From: an uncultured SAR86 cluster bacterium
Lineage (GTDB): Bacteria > Pseudomonadota > Gammaproteobacteria > Magnimaribacterales > D2472
Assembly (NCBI GenBank): GCA_902558095.1
Contig: CACECP010000007.1
Coordinates: forward strand, 1-56,415
Reading direction: 5' to 3'
Length of the DNA stretch: 56,415 nucleotides
The notes under the pieces are model-generated. The model was not told the origin of the DNA. It saw only the letters and a program-made list of their open reading frames with translations, and did not search any database. The position numbers and the translations under genes are program-made. Positions 35,381 through 44,162 of this stretch are shown one piece after another; position 1 is the stretch's first letter; each line of letters opens with the position of its first letter.

Positions 35381-36125
35381 AAAAATCTCCTTTCATCAAG
35401 CTTTCGCCAATTAGAAAAACATTAATATTATGTTGTTGAAGGTACTCTATATCTTTTTTACTTTTTATACCCGATTCTGCAATAAAAATGTTTTCTCCTT
35501 CAAAAAAATTTTTTAGTTCAACTGAATTATTAATGTCGACATCAAAAGTTTTTAAATTCCTATTATTGACTCCAATAATTGCATTAGAGAAATGTTTTAC
35601 TCTTTGTAATTCCTCCACATCATGAACTTCAATAATATAATCAAGCTTGAGTCTTTCTGCTGTTTCTGAAAAGTTTTTTAATTCTTCGTCATTCAGTATT
35701 GAAGCAATGAGTAAAATACAATCTGCTCCAATCAACTTTGACTCATATATTTGATACTCATCAACTATGAAGTCTTTTCTGAGAATTGGAAGACTTGTAG
35801 TTGCTTTGACATCTATAAGATACTGAATATTTCCTAAAAAATAATCTTCTTCTGTGAGAATAGAAAGTGCTGAGGCTCCAAAAGATTCATATTCTTTTGA
35901 TTTTAAAACTGGATCAAAATTATCACTGATAATGCCTGCGCTTGGAGATGCTTTCTTTATCTCAGCAATAATAGCTTCAGTTTTATTCTGAAGACTTTTC
36001 TTAAAATTTGTTTCTTTAAGGTTTTCGAAATCTATTTTAGAACTCAATTCTTCAAGCGATACTCCTTGTTTTTTTTCTTCAAGTTTAGATTTTGTTTTTG
36101 CTACTATTTCATCAAGAATATTCAT
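35370..36125 (-). CDS. trpC: Indole-3-glycerol phosphate synthase TrpC
   Basis: TrpC closes the indole ring, converting CdRP to indole-3-glycerol phosphate. The 251-residue TIM barrel shows IAEIKKASPSAG (catalytic Lys and Ser), ALSILTEEDYFLG, PILRKDFIVDEYQI, IGVNNRNLKTF and FIAESGI..KKD near the C-terminus. It is monofunctional, not fused to TrpF as in enterobacteria. It overlaps trpD by one base and the downstream helicase gene by 11. Confidence 0.97.
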   Translation of the reverse strand: MNILDEIVAKTKSKLEEKKQGVSLEELSSKIDFENLKETNFKKSLQNKTEAIIAEIKKASPSAGIISDNFDPVLKSKEYESFGASALSILTEEDYFLGNIQYLIDVKATTSLPILRKDFIVDEYQIYESKLIGADCILLIASILNDEELKNFSETAERLKLDYIIEVHDVEELQRVKHFSNAIIGVNNRNLKTFDVDINNSVELKNFFEGENIFIAESGIKSKKDIEYLQQHNINVFLIGESLMKGDFFET

Positions 36126-37132
36126 TATTCGTTCGAAACCCTTGCATAGTCAGCTAATTTTTGTGCAGCTTGACCATTATTCATACAATCAAATGCCATT
36201 TCTATGCCATCACTTATAGAGTCAACTACATTTGCTATATATAAAGCAGCTCCGCTATTTAATGCAATCATGTCTTGCACAGCAGAACTCTCTCCATTAA
36301 ATGCCCTATTTACAAGTAAAAAGCTTTCATACGAAGAATTCGCTGCAATTTGATCAAATGAAGATACGTTGAGTCCATAATCTTTTGGAGAAATTTTATA
36401 TTCGCTAATTTTATTGTCTTTTAATTCTGAAACAATGGTTTCTGAACAAATTGAAATCTCATCAAGACCATCATCGCCGTGAACAATCATGACATGTTTC
36501 ATATCAAGATTCTTTGCAACATTAGCAAACATTTTGACAAGCTTCTCATCATAAACTCCTAAGACCTGCCTTTTTGCACTACATGGATTAGTATGTGGCC
36601 CTAACAAGTTAAAAATAGTTTTTTCAGCAATTTTTTGTCTAACTGGCATCACGAACTTCATTGCTTCATGATGAAGTGGAGCAAATAAGAATACGAATCC
36701 AACTTTATCAAAAATTGATATTAATTTTTCTCTTTCATGATTTATGTTTGCGCCTGACTGTGCAAGAAAGTCTGCACTACCAGATTTGCTAGAAATTGCT
36801 TTATTACCGTGCTTGGTGATTTTTGCTCCTCCAGCTGCAGCAACAAAAGACGAAGCTGTTGAGCAATTAAAAGTATTTAGGCCTGTTCCGCCTGTTCCAC
36901 AAGTATCAATATGTGAACCATCGCCTATGTCAAATTTTAAAGATTTTTCTTTCATCACAGTTGCAGCAGCAGTAACTTCAGTCTCTGATACACCCTTTTC
37001 ATTCAATCCAATTAAAAAAGATTCAATATCGTCATCATCAGACATACCAGACATTATTAAATTAATGGCTTCTTGCATCTCGTTAAGATTAAGATCCTCT
37101 TTATTATTTATTTTGTTAATAAAGTCTTTCAT
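36125..37132 (-). CDS. trpD: Anthranilate phosphoribosyltransferase TrpD
   Basis: TrpD adds phosphoribose to anthranilate. The 335-residue protein has the class-III phosphoribosyltransferase marks: DTCGTGGTGLNTFNCST near residue 80, KHGNKAISSKSGSADFL, GPHTNPC near residue 160, and HGDDGLDEIS near residue 215. It is separate from TrpG, unlike the E. coli fusion. It overlaps trpG by four bases. Confidence 0.97.
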   Translation of the reverse strand: MKDFINKINNKEDLNLNEMQEAINLIMSGMSDDDDIESFLIGLNEKGVSETEVTAAATVMKEKSLKFDIGDGSHIDTCGTGGTGLNTFNCSTASSFVAAAGGAKITKHGNKAISSKSGSADFLAQSGANINHEREKLISIFDKVGFVFLFAPLHHEAMKFVMPVRQKIAEKTIFNLLGPHTNPCSAKRQVLGVYDEKLVKMFANVAKNLDMKHVMIVHGDDGLDEISICSETIVSELKDNKISEYKISPKDYGLNVSSFDQIAANSSYESFLLVNRAFNGESSAVQDMIALNSGAALYIANVVDSISDGIEMAFDCMNNGQAAQKLADYARVSNE

Positions 37133-37695
37133 ATTTTCTTAATAAAATTTTCTATAAGCTTTATGCCGTTATTTGTATCAATTGATTCAGGATGAAACTG
37201 AACACCATAAATTGGTTTATTGATATGCTCAACCGCCATGATTATCTCCTTATCATCACTTAAAGTCGCAGTCACATTAAGTTCGCTTGGTAAAGTTTTA
37301 ATATCAATTATTAAACTATGGTATCTGACAACATCATAAGATTTTTCAATTTCACTAAAAAGCAGGCTTCCATCATGATCGATGCTTGAAGTTTTTCCAT
37401 GAAAAATTTCTGGTGCCTTAATAATGTTTCCACCAAAAGCTGCACCAATTGCTTGGTGTCCTAAACAAACTCCAAGAATTGGAACTTCTGCAGTCTTAAT
37501 GAGTTCAACTGATATACCTGCTTCTTTTGGGGTGCATGGACCAGGCGATATAACAATCTTGCTTGGATTATTATCCATAATTTCAGATACGGACATTTCA
37601 TCATTCCTTATAACTTTGATGTCTTGTTCAAGCTCACCTATGTAATGGACTAGGTTGTATGTAAAACTATCATAATTGTCTATAACAATGATCAT
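37129..37695 (-). CDS. trpG: Anthranilate synthase glutaminase subunit TrpG
   Basis: TrpG supplies ammonia from glutamine to TrpE. The 188-residue class-I amidotransferase begins MIIVIDNYDSFTYNLVHYIG, then has VISPGPCTP, the nucleophile elbow GVCLGHQAIG near residue 78 and VQFHPES near residue 168. The ATG at 37695 gives the family's standard N-terminus and overlaps the trpE stop as ATGA; an in-frame extension to 37752 would add unrelated residues inside trpE and is rejected. It may also serve folate synthesis (PabA role), as no other copy is in the window. Confidence 0.96.
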   Translation of the reverse strand: MIIVIDNYDSFTYNLVHYIGELEQDIKVIRNDEMSVSEIMDNNPSKIVISPGPCTPKEAGISVELIKTAEVPILGVCLGHQAIGAAFGGNIIKAPEIFHGKTSSIDHDGSLLFSEIEKSYDVVRYHSLIIDIKTLPSELNVTATLSDDKEIIMAVEHINKPIYGVQFHPESIDTNNGIKLIENFIKKI

Positions 37696-39158
37696 GAAAT
37701 CATCTCCATCGCATCTAAAAATACTTTTGATTTTTGGACACATTCCTCCCATTCCTTTTCTGGATCTGAATCAGCAACTATGCCTGCCCCAGCTCCAACA
37801 TGAATTTTGTTATCCCTAATTACAGCAGTTCTTATAGCAATGGCTGTATCAATATTACCATTCCAAGATATATAACCTATTGCACCTCCATATATACCTC
37901 TTGAACTTGGCTCAAGCTCATTAATTATTTCCATAGCTCTTATTTTTGGTGCGCCTGAAAGAGTCCCAGCTGGCAGGGTAGCTTTAAGAGCATCTGTAAA
38001 ACTTAATCCTTTGGATAATTTGCCTACTACGTTTGATACTATATGCATCACATGAGAGTATCTTTCGATCACCATTTTTTCAGTTAGTTTCACACTCCCT
38101 ATTTCAGAAACCCTTCCAACATCATTTCTCCCAAGATCTATAAGCATAAGATGTTCGGCTAATTCTTTTGGATCATGTAATAAATCTTCTTCGTTATTTA
38201 TATCCTCTTCTTCGTTTACGCCTCTTTTTCTTGTGCCTGCAATTGGTCTGAGAGTAATATTTCTATCTTCTAATCTAACCAATATTTCAGGTGAAGATCC
38301 TACTACCTCGCACTCATCAAGTTTGAGATAATACATATATGGAGATGGATTTATCTGCCTTAGGGCAGAATATAATTCAAAAGAATCTCCGTTGAAGGAG
38401 TTATAAAAATCTTGAGCCAGTACGACCTGCATTACATCACCTTCTTTTATGTATTCTTTAATTTTGTTCACAGATATCATGTACTCATCTTTTGTAAAAT
38501 TTGATTTAAATTCTAATTGACCAGTAGTATTTGAAAATGAAGTTTCTTTGAGTTCTCCTGAATAATCAATGCTGTTTTGAATCTCATCAATGATTTGCAA
38601 AGCATCTTCATATGAAGTCTGCTGAGGGTTTGCATTATAAATTGCTTGAATACTGTTATTAAAATTATCGTAAACAATTATCTTTTCAGACTTAACTAAA
38701 TAAATATCAGGCATATGAACATCAAATTTTGAGTCTTTTCTTTGAAGAGCATTAATTTTGTTTTCAGCATACTTAGCACTTTCATAAGCAAAAAAACCAA
38801 CATATCCTCCATAAAATCTTGGCATACCATCTAAAACTGGAGTCTTGTATTCACCAATTAATTTGTTTAGTTCATTGAGGGGCTCTTTGCATTCAATTAG
38901 ATTAGTTCCTAGAGCTGTTTTAATTTCAATTTTATTATCTGATACTTTTATTGAGTCTTTGCAATCCAATCCAATTATTGAATACTGGGCCCATTTTTCT
39001 CCACCTTCTATTGATTCAAGTAAGAAAGTATTTTTTTTATCCTTAATTCTTGAATACAAATTAATTGGAGAGTCTAAATCTGAATTAATTTCTTTAATTA
39101 AAGGAACGATGTTGAATCCTTCTTGCTTTAGTTCACTATATTTTTGTTTAGTTATCAC
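37692..39158 (-). CDS. trpE: Anthranilate synthase component I TrpE
   Basis: TrpE converts chorismate and ammonia to anthranilate. The 488-residue protein has an N-terminal domain with LLESIEGGEKWAQYSIIG (containing the Ser-type tryptophan feedback site region) and the chorismate-binding domain with SPEILVRLED, RPIAGTRKRG, HLMLIDLGRNDVGRV, LPAGTLSGAPKIRAMEII and GGAIGYI..NGNIDTAIAIRT. It is the first trp gene, but its start overlaps the DUF192 gene by 11 bases, so there is no leader peptide or attenuator before it. Confidence 0.97.
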   Translation of the reverse strand: MITKQKYSELKQEGFNIVPLIKEINSDLDSPINLYSRIKDKKNTFLLESIEGGEKWAQYSIIGLDCKDSIKVSDNKIEIKTALGTNLIECKEPLNELNKLIGEYKTPVLDGMPRFYGGYVGFFAYESAKYAENKINALQRKDSKFDVHMPDIYLVKSEKIIVYDNFNNSIQAIYNANPQQTSYEDALQIIDEIQNSIDYSGELKETSFSNTTGQLEFKSNFTKDEYMISVNKIKEYIKEGDVMQVVLAQDFYNSFNGDSFELYSALRQINPSPYMYYLKLDECEVVGSSPEILVRLEDRNITLRPIAGTRKRGVNEEEDINNEEDLLHDPKELAEHLMLIDLGRNDVGRVSEIGSVKLTEKMVIERYSHVMHIVSNVVGKLSKGLSFTDALKATLPAGTLSGAPKIRAMEIINELEPSSRGIYGGAIGYISWNGNIDTAIAIRTAVIRDNKIHVGAGAGIVADSDPEKEWEECVQKSKVFLDAMEMIS

Positions 39159-39597
39159 TCTTAATAATCCTATTAATATTTATAACATCACCTATTTTTA
39201 ATCCTTTTTTCTGAAACCAATCTTTATTTACTTCTAGAGCATACTTAACAGGTTTTTCTGAACAAACTGATTTTTTTGAAAAAGGAACCATATCATATAT
39301 TTCAATTATTTCTCCATTATCTGCAATATATGCAACGCTTAATGGCATAAAAGTATCTTTCATCCACATGCATTGTTTTTTCTTATATTCCCATATAAAA
39401 AACATGCCAAACTCATCTGAAATAGATGGAATAAACATTAGGCCTTTTTTTCTATCCTCAAAATTAGATGCAACTTCTAATTTTGGTAACAAGTTTTTTA
39501 TATCTACCTTTTCAAAGGATTCAAGTTCAAATACTAAAAATAATAGAAAAAAATATTTAAACGATTTTTGAACGAAGCTCAGATATAGTTTGCTCAT
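39148..39597 (-). CDS. DUF192 family protein with signal peptide
   Basis: The 149-residue product starts (ATG at 39597) with a hydrophobic signal or anchor of about 25 residues and continues into a DUF192 domain: [38 protein letters not shown] and [13 protein letters not shown]...GLKIGDVI. The family is a small beta-barrel exported protein of unknown function. An in-frame extension to 39699 would sit entirely inside rpe and begin before the signal, so the shorter start is used even though it still overlaps rpe by 41 bases. It overlaps trpE by 11 bases. Confidence 0.85.
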   Translation of the reverse strand: MSKLYLSFVQKSFKYFFLLFLVFELESFEKVDIKNLLPKLEVASNFEDRKKGLMFIPSISDEFGMFFIWEYKKKQCMWMKDTFMPLSVAYIADNGEIIEIYDMVPFSKKSVCSEKPVKYALEVNKDWFQKKGLKIGDVININRIIKSDN

Positions 39598-40225
39598 AAT
39601 TTTCTGTATTAAAAATTGCTGAGCCAGCAACAAATGTATCGGCACCAGCTTCAGAGGCAAGACCAATGGTTTCTTTATTGATTCCCCCATCAACCTCAAG
39701 ACGAATATCCTTTCCGGATCTATCTATCATCTTTCTTACTTGAGCTATTTTGTCTAAAGAACTGTGAATGAAAGATTGTCCACCAAAGCCTGGATTTACA
39801 CTCATTATTAAAACAAGGTCTATATCATCTAAAACATTTTCAAGAGCGCTTAGTGATGTAGCTGGATTAAAGACGAGCCCTGCCTTACAACCTTTATCTT
39901 TAATAGCATGAATTGATCTATGAATATGTTTCGATGCTTCAGGATGAAAACTGATAAGATCTGCACCTGCCTCGATAAAACTTTGTGCTAGCTCATCAAC
40001 TGGATCAATCATTAAGTGAACGTCTATAAATTCTTTTATACCAAAATCTCTAAGAGCCTTACATACCATTGGGCCAATGGTTAAATTTGGAACATAGTGA
40101 TTATCCATTACATCGAAATGAACCCAGTCTGCACCTGCATCTAGGACATTTCTTACCTCATCACCCAACCTAGCAAAATCAGATGCCAGAATTGAAGGTG
40201 CAATTATATATTTGTGATCCGTCAT
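39557..40225 (-). CDS. rpe: Ribulose-phosphate 3-epimerase
   Basis: Rpe interconverts ribulose 5-phosphate and xylulose 5-phosphate in the pentose phosphate pathway. The 222-residue TIM barrel has [30 protein letters not shown] with the metal-binding Asp and His, [21 protein letters not shown] and EVDGGI. It overlaps murU by four bases at its start and the DUF192 gene by 41 at its end. In E. coli rpe also lies near a tryptophan gene (trpS); here it leads into trpE. Confidence 0.97.
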   Translation of the reverse strand: MTDHKYIIAPSILASDFARLGDEVRNVLDAGADWVHFDVMDNHYVPNLTIGPMVCKALRDFGIKEFIDVHLMIDPVDELAQSFIEAGADLISFHPEASKHIHRSIHAIKDKGCKAGLVFNPATSLSALENVLDDIDLVLIMSVNPGFGGQSFIHSSLDKIAQVRKMIDRSGKDIRLEVDGGINKETIGLASEAGADTFVAGSAIFNTENYEQTISELRSKIV

Positions 40226-40899
40226 AAGTTAATTTGTTCATTATAAACAGTATTAGCAAGTTTTAAACGTTCTGGTGTGCCAACATCCAACCACAAATCA
40301 GAAGAAATCTGCCCTGTTACAAGTCCACTATTAATATAACTTGGAAGTACAGTGTTCCACAAATCAAAATAATTATCTTCAAAATTGTTTTCCTTAAAAA
40401 TTGAAGGATTCATAACTGAAATACCGCTCCACGTTAAATCATTTGAACCTTGGTTTATTTGAACAATATCTTTAGCAAGGTTAAAGTCACCGTCTAGATT
40501 ATGTTCCGGATTTGGAACACCTATTAAATGTGCAGCTTCAACCTCTTGCGGTAAATAATTAAGATCGATCTTGTGATAAATATCTGCATTCATTAACAAA
40601 AAGCTTTTATCGCCCAATAAGTGAAGTGCATTTAGAATACCTCCACCAGTTCCAAGTGGTTTTTCTTCAAATGAAAATACGATGTTTTGATTTGGGAATA
40701 ATTCATCGATATGCTTTTTGATCATTTTTCCTAAATATGAAACATTAATTATTATTTCTGAGAAGCCACTTTCAATTAGGAGCCGAATATTATTCTGAAT
40801 TAGAGTTGATTCTCCAACTTTTAATAAGGGTTTTGGTATTTTTTTTGTAATAGGCAAAAGTCTTTTACCAAAACCAGCTGCTAAAATCATTGCTCTCAT
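40222..40899 (-). CDS. murU: N-acetylmuramate-1-phosphate uridylyltransferase MurU
   Basis: This 225-residue nucleotidyltransferase begins [18 protein letters not shown], the NTP-binding signature, followed by [27 protein letters not shown] and NADIYH. In Pseudomonas MurU makes UDP-MurNAc from MurNAc-1-phosphate in a cell-wall recycling route that bypasses de novo synthesis. The pair with the AmgK-like kinase gene (four-base overlap) and the place near lptD match the Pseudomonas context and support MurU over a generic sugar-phosphate transferase. Confidence 0.9.
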   Translation of the reverse strand: MRAMILAAGFGKRLLPITKKIPKPLLKVGESTLIQNNIRLLIESGFSEIIINVSYLGKMIKKHIDELFPNQNIVFSFEEKPLGTGGGILNALHLLGDKSFLLMNADIYHKIDLNYLPQEVEAAHLIGVPNPEHNLDGDFNLAKDIVQINQGSNDLTWSGISVMNPSIFKENNFEDNYFDLWNTVLPSYINSGLVTGQISSDLWLDVGTPERLKLANTVYNEQINL

Positions 40900-41849
40900 A
40901 TTTCTAAAATCTTTTTTGAAAGAATATTTTGAACTTTATCTTGAATATGGGCTTTTATTTCTAAATCCTCAGGTATCATTGAAACAAAATTTAAAAAAAT
41001 CATAGGTAAATCTTTTAATCTATATGATCTGTTATGAATTAAATATAAGTTTGCTAAGGTACCAAGAATTCTCATATTTCTCTGCAAGCATCCATATCTT
41101 AAGAATTCAAACAAATCTTCTTCGCTGTATTTTAAATTAGTTTTATTCGAAAAATAATTTAAGAAGCTTCTAACGCTATCTTTGTCCAATGGATAATAAT
41201 GATCAATTAATATTCCAGCCATATCTATACCAATTGGCCCTAATCTCATATCCTGATAATCAATTGCTGTTATTGTTTTATCTTTATTTAGTATGAGATT
41301 TCTTCTTTCGAAATCAAAATGACAATTTTTCCATGGGTGGTTTTTTAATTTATCAATGGTTAATAAAATCAGGTCATCAATCAAACTGTTCATCTCGATA
41401 TTCAAAAAATTTTTTAAGAACACATCTTTAAAAAGATTCATCTGTTTTATTAAATCATTTTCTTCAAAAGGATTAATTTCACCAATATCCGCATTTTGTA
41501 TTTGAATTAAAAGATCTATAGATTTTTCAATTAATTCATTTTTATTATCTTTATTTAAAATTGCTAATAAATCATTATCGCCAAGATCCTCTTGAAGTGT
41601 TACACCCTCCTGATCATTATGATGAATAATATTTACTGCATTAATGCCATTTTCTTTAAGCGAATTTGTGATACGAATAAAATCTAAATGATTGCCATTC
41701 TTAGGATTTAAATAACACAACACAAAAGAATGTTCTTTATCAGAAACCCTCCAGTATTCTCGCCCACTAGCCTCTTGTTTCAGTGGGGTCACATAATCGG
41801 CTTTGAAATTACAAATATTGCTAAGTTTTATTACTTCTGCTTCTTTCAA
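40896..41849 (-). CDS. amgK: N-acetylmuramate/N-acetylglucosamine kinase AmgK
   Basis: AmgK phosphorylates the anomeric hydroxyl of recovered MurNAc (or GlcNAc), feeding MurU. The 317-residue APH-fold kinase has an N-terminal ASGREYWRV, the catalytic CHFDFERRNLIL loop (HxDxxxxN) near residue 170, and AIDYQDMRLGPIGIDMAG as the metal-binding segment. The final RNMRILGTLANLY block is typical of the family. The stop overlaps murU by four bases; upstream the gene is one base from an SDR gene. Confidence 0.9.
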   Translation of the reverse strand: MKEAEVIKLSNICNFKADYVTPLKQEASGREYWRVSDKEHSFVLCYLNPKNGNHLDFIRITNSLKENGINAVNIIHHNDQEGVTLQEDLGDNDLLAILNKDNKNELIEKSIDLLIQIQNADIGEINPFEENDLIKQMNLFKDVFLKNFLNIEMNSLIDDLILLTIDKLKNHPWKNCHFDFERRNLILNKDKTITAIDYQDMRLGPIGIDMAGILIDHYYPLDKDSVRSFLNYFSNKTNLKYSEEDLFEFLRYGCLQRNMRILGTLANLYLIHNRSYRLKDLPMIFLNFVSMIPEDLEIKAHIQDKVQNILSKKILEI

Positions 41850-41850
41850 A

Positions 41851-42708
41851 TTAGCTGTTTTTTACCTCATCAGGTATTGGCGTATCCTCAGGTACAAAAA
41901 AGTCTGGCATCAATTCGTTAAAAGGTACAGAAGCATATTTGGTAAAGTCTTTAACTCCAGCCTCATAGAGCACTAAATCATCAATACAAAAATTACCAGT
42001 GAATTCCTTTGAGTCTTTAGTTAATATTTCATATGCAGAATCTGCCATTATGTCTACATTTCTTGATAGCTTCATAATTTCGTCGCCCCCAAGATGATTT
42101 TGAACAGCGGCAGTTGCAATAGCTGTCCTTGGCCATAAAGCATTCACTGCTATACCAAACTCTTTAAACTCTTCTGCCATTCCTAGAACACACATGCTCA
42201 TAGTGTATTTAGCCATGGTATATGCAACTGTTCCTGCAAACCATTTAGGACTCATATCTAATGGTGGCGCTAGATTTAAAATGTGTGGATTAGATGATTT
42301 TTTTAGATGAGGTAAACAAAATTTGCTTACCATGTAAGTACCTCTTCCATTAATCTGATGCATTAAGTCATATCTCTTCATCTCTGTATCTGTAACATTT
42401 GTTAGCTGAATCGCAGAAGCATTGTTAATACATATGTCTATACCACCAAAATGATCAACTGAATTATTTATTGCATCTCTAACGTTATCTTCATTTCTGA
42501 TATCACAAATAATAGGCAATGCCTCACCGCCTGCCTCTACAATCTCATCAGCAGCAGTATATATTGTTCCTGGTAGTTTTGGGTGAGGGTCAGCCGTCTT
42601 AGCTGCGACAACAATCTTTGCACCATCAGCAGCAGCCTTTTTTGCCATTGCCAAACCAATACCTCTACTACCACCAGATATAAAAATTACTTTATCTTTT
42701 AAGTTCAT
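41851..42708 (-). CDS. SDR family oxidoreductase (HSDL2-like)
   Basis: This 285-residue short-chain dehydrogenase resembles HSDL2. It has the cofactor motif SGGSRGIG, the insert AAKTADPHPKLPGTIYTAAD, NNASAI, and the catalytic YTMAK (Tyr163, Lys167), then MAEEFKEFGIAVNALWPRTAI. The position of the catalytic Ser reads LNLAPPL (Ala147), whereas HSDL2-type proteins typically have SPPL, so activity may be altered. The 3' tail after residue 240 lacks the SCP2 domain of animal HSDL2. It is spaced 16 bases after the second SDR gene on the same strand, and both precede amgK. Confidence 0.85.
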   Translation of the reverse strand: MNLKDKVIFISGGSRGIGLAMAKKAAADGAKIVVAAKTADPHPKLPGTIYTAADEIVEAGGEALPIICDIRNEDNVRDAINNSVDHFGGIDICINNASAIQLTNVTDTEMKRYDLMHQINGRGTYMVSKFCLPHLKKSSNPHILNLAPPLDMSPKWFAGTVAYTMAKYTMSMCVLGMAEEFKEFGIAVNALWPRTAIATAAVQNHLGGDEIMKLSRNVDIMADSAYEILTKDSKEFTGNFCIDDLVLYEAGVKDFTKYASVPFNELMPDFFVPEDTPIPDEVKNS

Positions 42709-42724
42709 CTAATTACCTCTTTTA

Positions 42725-43465
42725 TTAAAATTTTTCCATATATGGGCGTAAATCTATCTCATGAGTCCACGCACTTCGATGTTGAGTATGCACAAACCAA
42801 TATGCATCTGCAATCGCCTCTGGCTTAAGAATGCCATCTTTTTCTTTTAAAGCATATATATCAGGAAACATTTCTTTAATAAATGCTGTGTCAATTGCGC
42901 CATCAATCACAAAATGTGCAACATGAATTCCTTCTGGACCTAGCTCTCTTGCCATACTTTGACTAACTGCTCTGAGTGCAAATTTGGCGCTTGAGAAAGC
43001 TGAAAAACCTGAGCTTCCTCTCAAAGATGCTGTTGCTCCAGTAAAAAAAATTGACCCTTCATTTCTCTTTTTCATATATTTAGCAGCTTCTCTTCCTGAA
43101 AGAAATCCTGCATAAGCTGCCATTTCCCAAACTTTCTTAAAAACCCTTGAAGTAGTATCTTCAATAGGAAAATAAACGTTTGCACCAGGATTAAAGATGA
43201 CAACATCTATGGGAGCAATATTTTCTTCAACTTCTTTGAAAAAACTTTTTATTGCCTCTTCATCTCTTGCATCAACACCAAACCCTTTTGCCCATCCATT
43301 AGAATTATTAATTTCATTAGCTAACTCATTAACCTTATCTATACTTCGTGGCCTTCTAGCCGGGCATACCTTATAGCCATGCTGAGCAAATTTTTTTGTT
43401 AGAGCACTGCCAGTAGCATCCCCTGCCCCAATAATAATTGCTGAATATTTTGAAAAATCTTTCAT
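42725..43465 (-). CDS. SDR family protein with Phe at the catalytic Tyr position
   Basis: This 246-residue short-chain dehydrogenase has a Rossmann N-terminus IIGAGDATGSALTKKFA (variant glycine motif) and FNPGAN in place of NNAG. The active-site segment reads GFSAFSSAKFALRA, so the YxxxK tyrosine is Phe157 with Lys161 kept. The following SMARELGPEGIHVAHFVIDGAID is typical of a known subgroup that shares the Tyr-to-Phe change. Reduction by the usual mechanism is doubtful; it may bind nucleotide in another role. It is the first gene of the minus-strand run and is divergent from the HCCA-isomerase-like gene, 42 bases away. Confidence 0.83.
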   Translation of the reverse strand: MKDFSKYSAIIIGAGDATGSALTKKFAQHGYKVCPARRPRSIDKVNELANEINNSNGWAKGFGVDARDEEAIKSFFKEVEENIAPIDVVIFNPGANVYFPIEDTTSRVFKKVWEMAAYAGFLSGREAAKYMKKRNEGSIFFTGATASLRGSSGFSAFSSAKFALRAVSQSMARELGPEGIHVAHFVIDGAIDTAFIKEMFPDIYALKEKDGILKPEAIADAYWFVHTQHRSAWTHEIDLRPYMEKF

Positions 43466-43507
43466 ATCAGTGTTTAATTACTTTACTTTACAAAATACTT
43501 AACAGAA

Positions 43508-44110
43508 ATGATAGTAGACTTTATTTTTGATGTCGCAAGTCCTAATACATACTTTGCGCATAAATTAATTCCTGATTTTGAAAAAAGAACTGGAGCTAGT
43601 TTCAGATATATTCCATGTTTATTAGGAGGGATACATAAGTTAACAAATAATCAACCACCTTTTATTGCTTATGCAAATTGCAAAAATAAAAGTGATTATC
43701 AAATGATTGAGATAGAGCGTTTTGTCAAACAACACAAATTAACAAAATATAAATTTAATTCACATTTTCCTCCAGTAACTATTCAAGTTCAAAGAGGTGC
43801 AATTGCAGCACAAAAACTTAATGTTTTTGATGAATATTTTGAATGTGTAATATCTGCAATGTGGGAGAATGATAAAAATATATCCGACATAAATGTGCTC
43901 AAAGAAGTACTTGAACAAAATAACTTTGATGTTGCTTCAATAATAGATATTGCTGTATCTCAAGATTGCAAAGATGAATTAATTAAAAATACAGATAATG
44001 CCGTTTCCAGAGGTGCTTTTGGTGCGCCTACTTTCTTTTATGAGAATCAAATATTCTTTGGGAAAGATCATATGTATCAATTAGAAGAATATATAAATTC
44101 AAATAAATAA
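43508..44110 (+). CDS. 2-hydroxychromene-2-carboxylate isomerase-like protein (DsbA family)
   Basis: This 200-residue protein has the thioredoxin-like kappa-GST fold of the HCCA isomerase group. It begins IVDFIFDVASPNTYFAHK, where the Ser of the SPNTY motif binds glutathione in the family, then PCLLGGIHK, and the C-terminal SRGAFGAPTFFYENQIFFGKDH. Members isomerise or conjugate aromatic compounds with glutathione; the true substrate is unknown. Its neighbours are the two SDRs (divergent) and lptD, so it may act with the SDRs on an imported organic compound. Confidence 0.85.
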   Translation: MIVDFIFDVASPNTYFAHKLIPDFEKRTGASFRYIPCLLGGIHKLTNNQPPFIAYANCKNKSDYQMIEIERFVKQHKLTKYKFNSHFPPVTIQVQRGAIAAQKLNVFDEYFECVISAMWENDKNISDINVLKEVLEQNNFDVASIIDIAVSQDCKDELIKNTDNAVSRGAFGAPTFFYENQIFFGKDHMYQLEEYINSNK

Positions 44111-44162
44111 TAGAACTTTTAAGAAAATATTCTTTCAAAGGTTTGAGGTATAAAATATAAGT

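Noticed and set aside
37696-37752. N-terminal extension of TrpG
   Set aside because: TrpG normally begins MIIVIDNYDSF; the extension is out-of-frame trpE sequence.
39148-39200. trp attenuator or leader peptide before trpE
   Set aside because: trpE starts inside the upstream DUF192 gene and there is no room for a Trp-rich leader and antiterminator.
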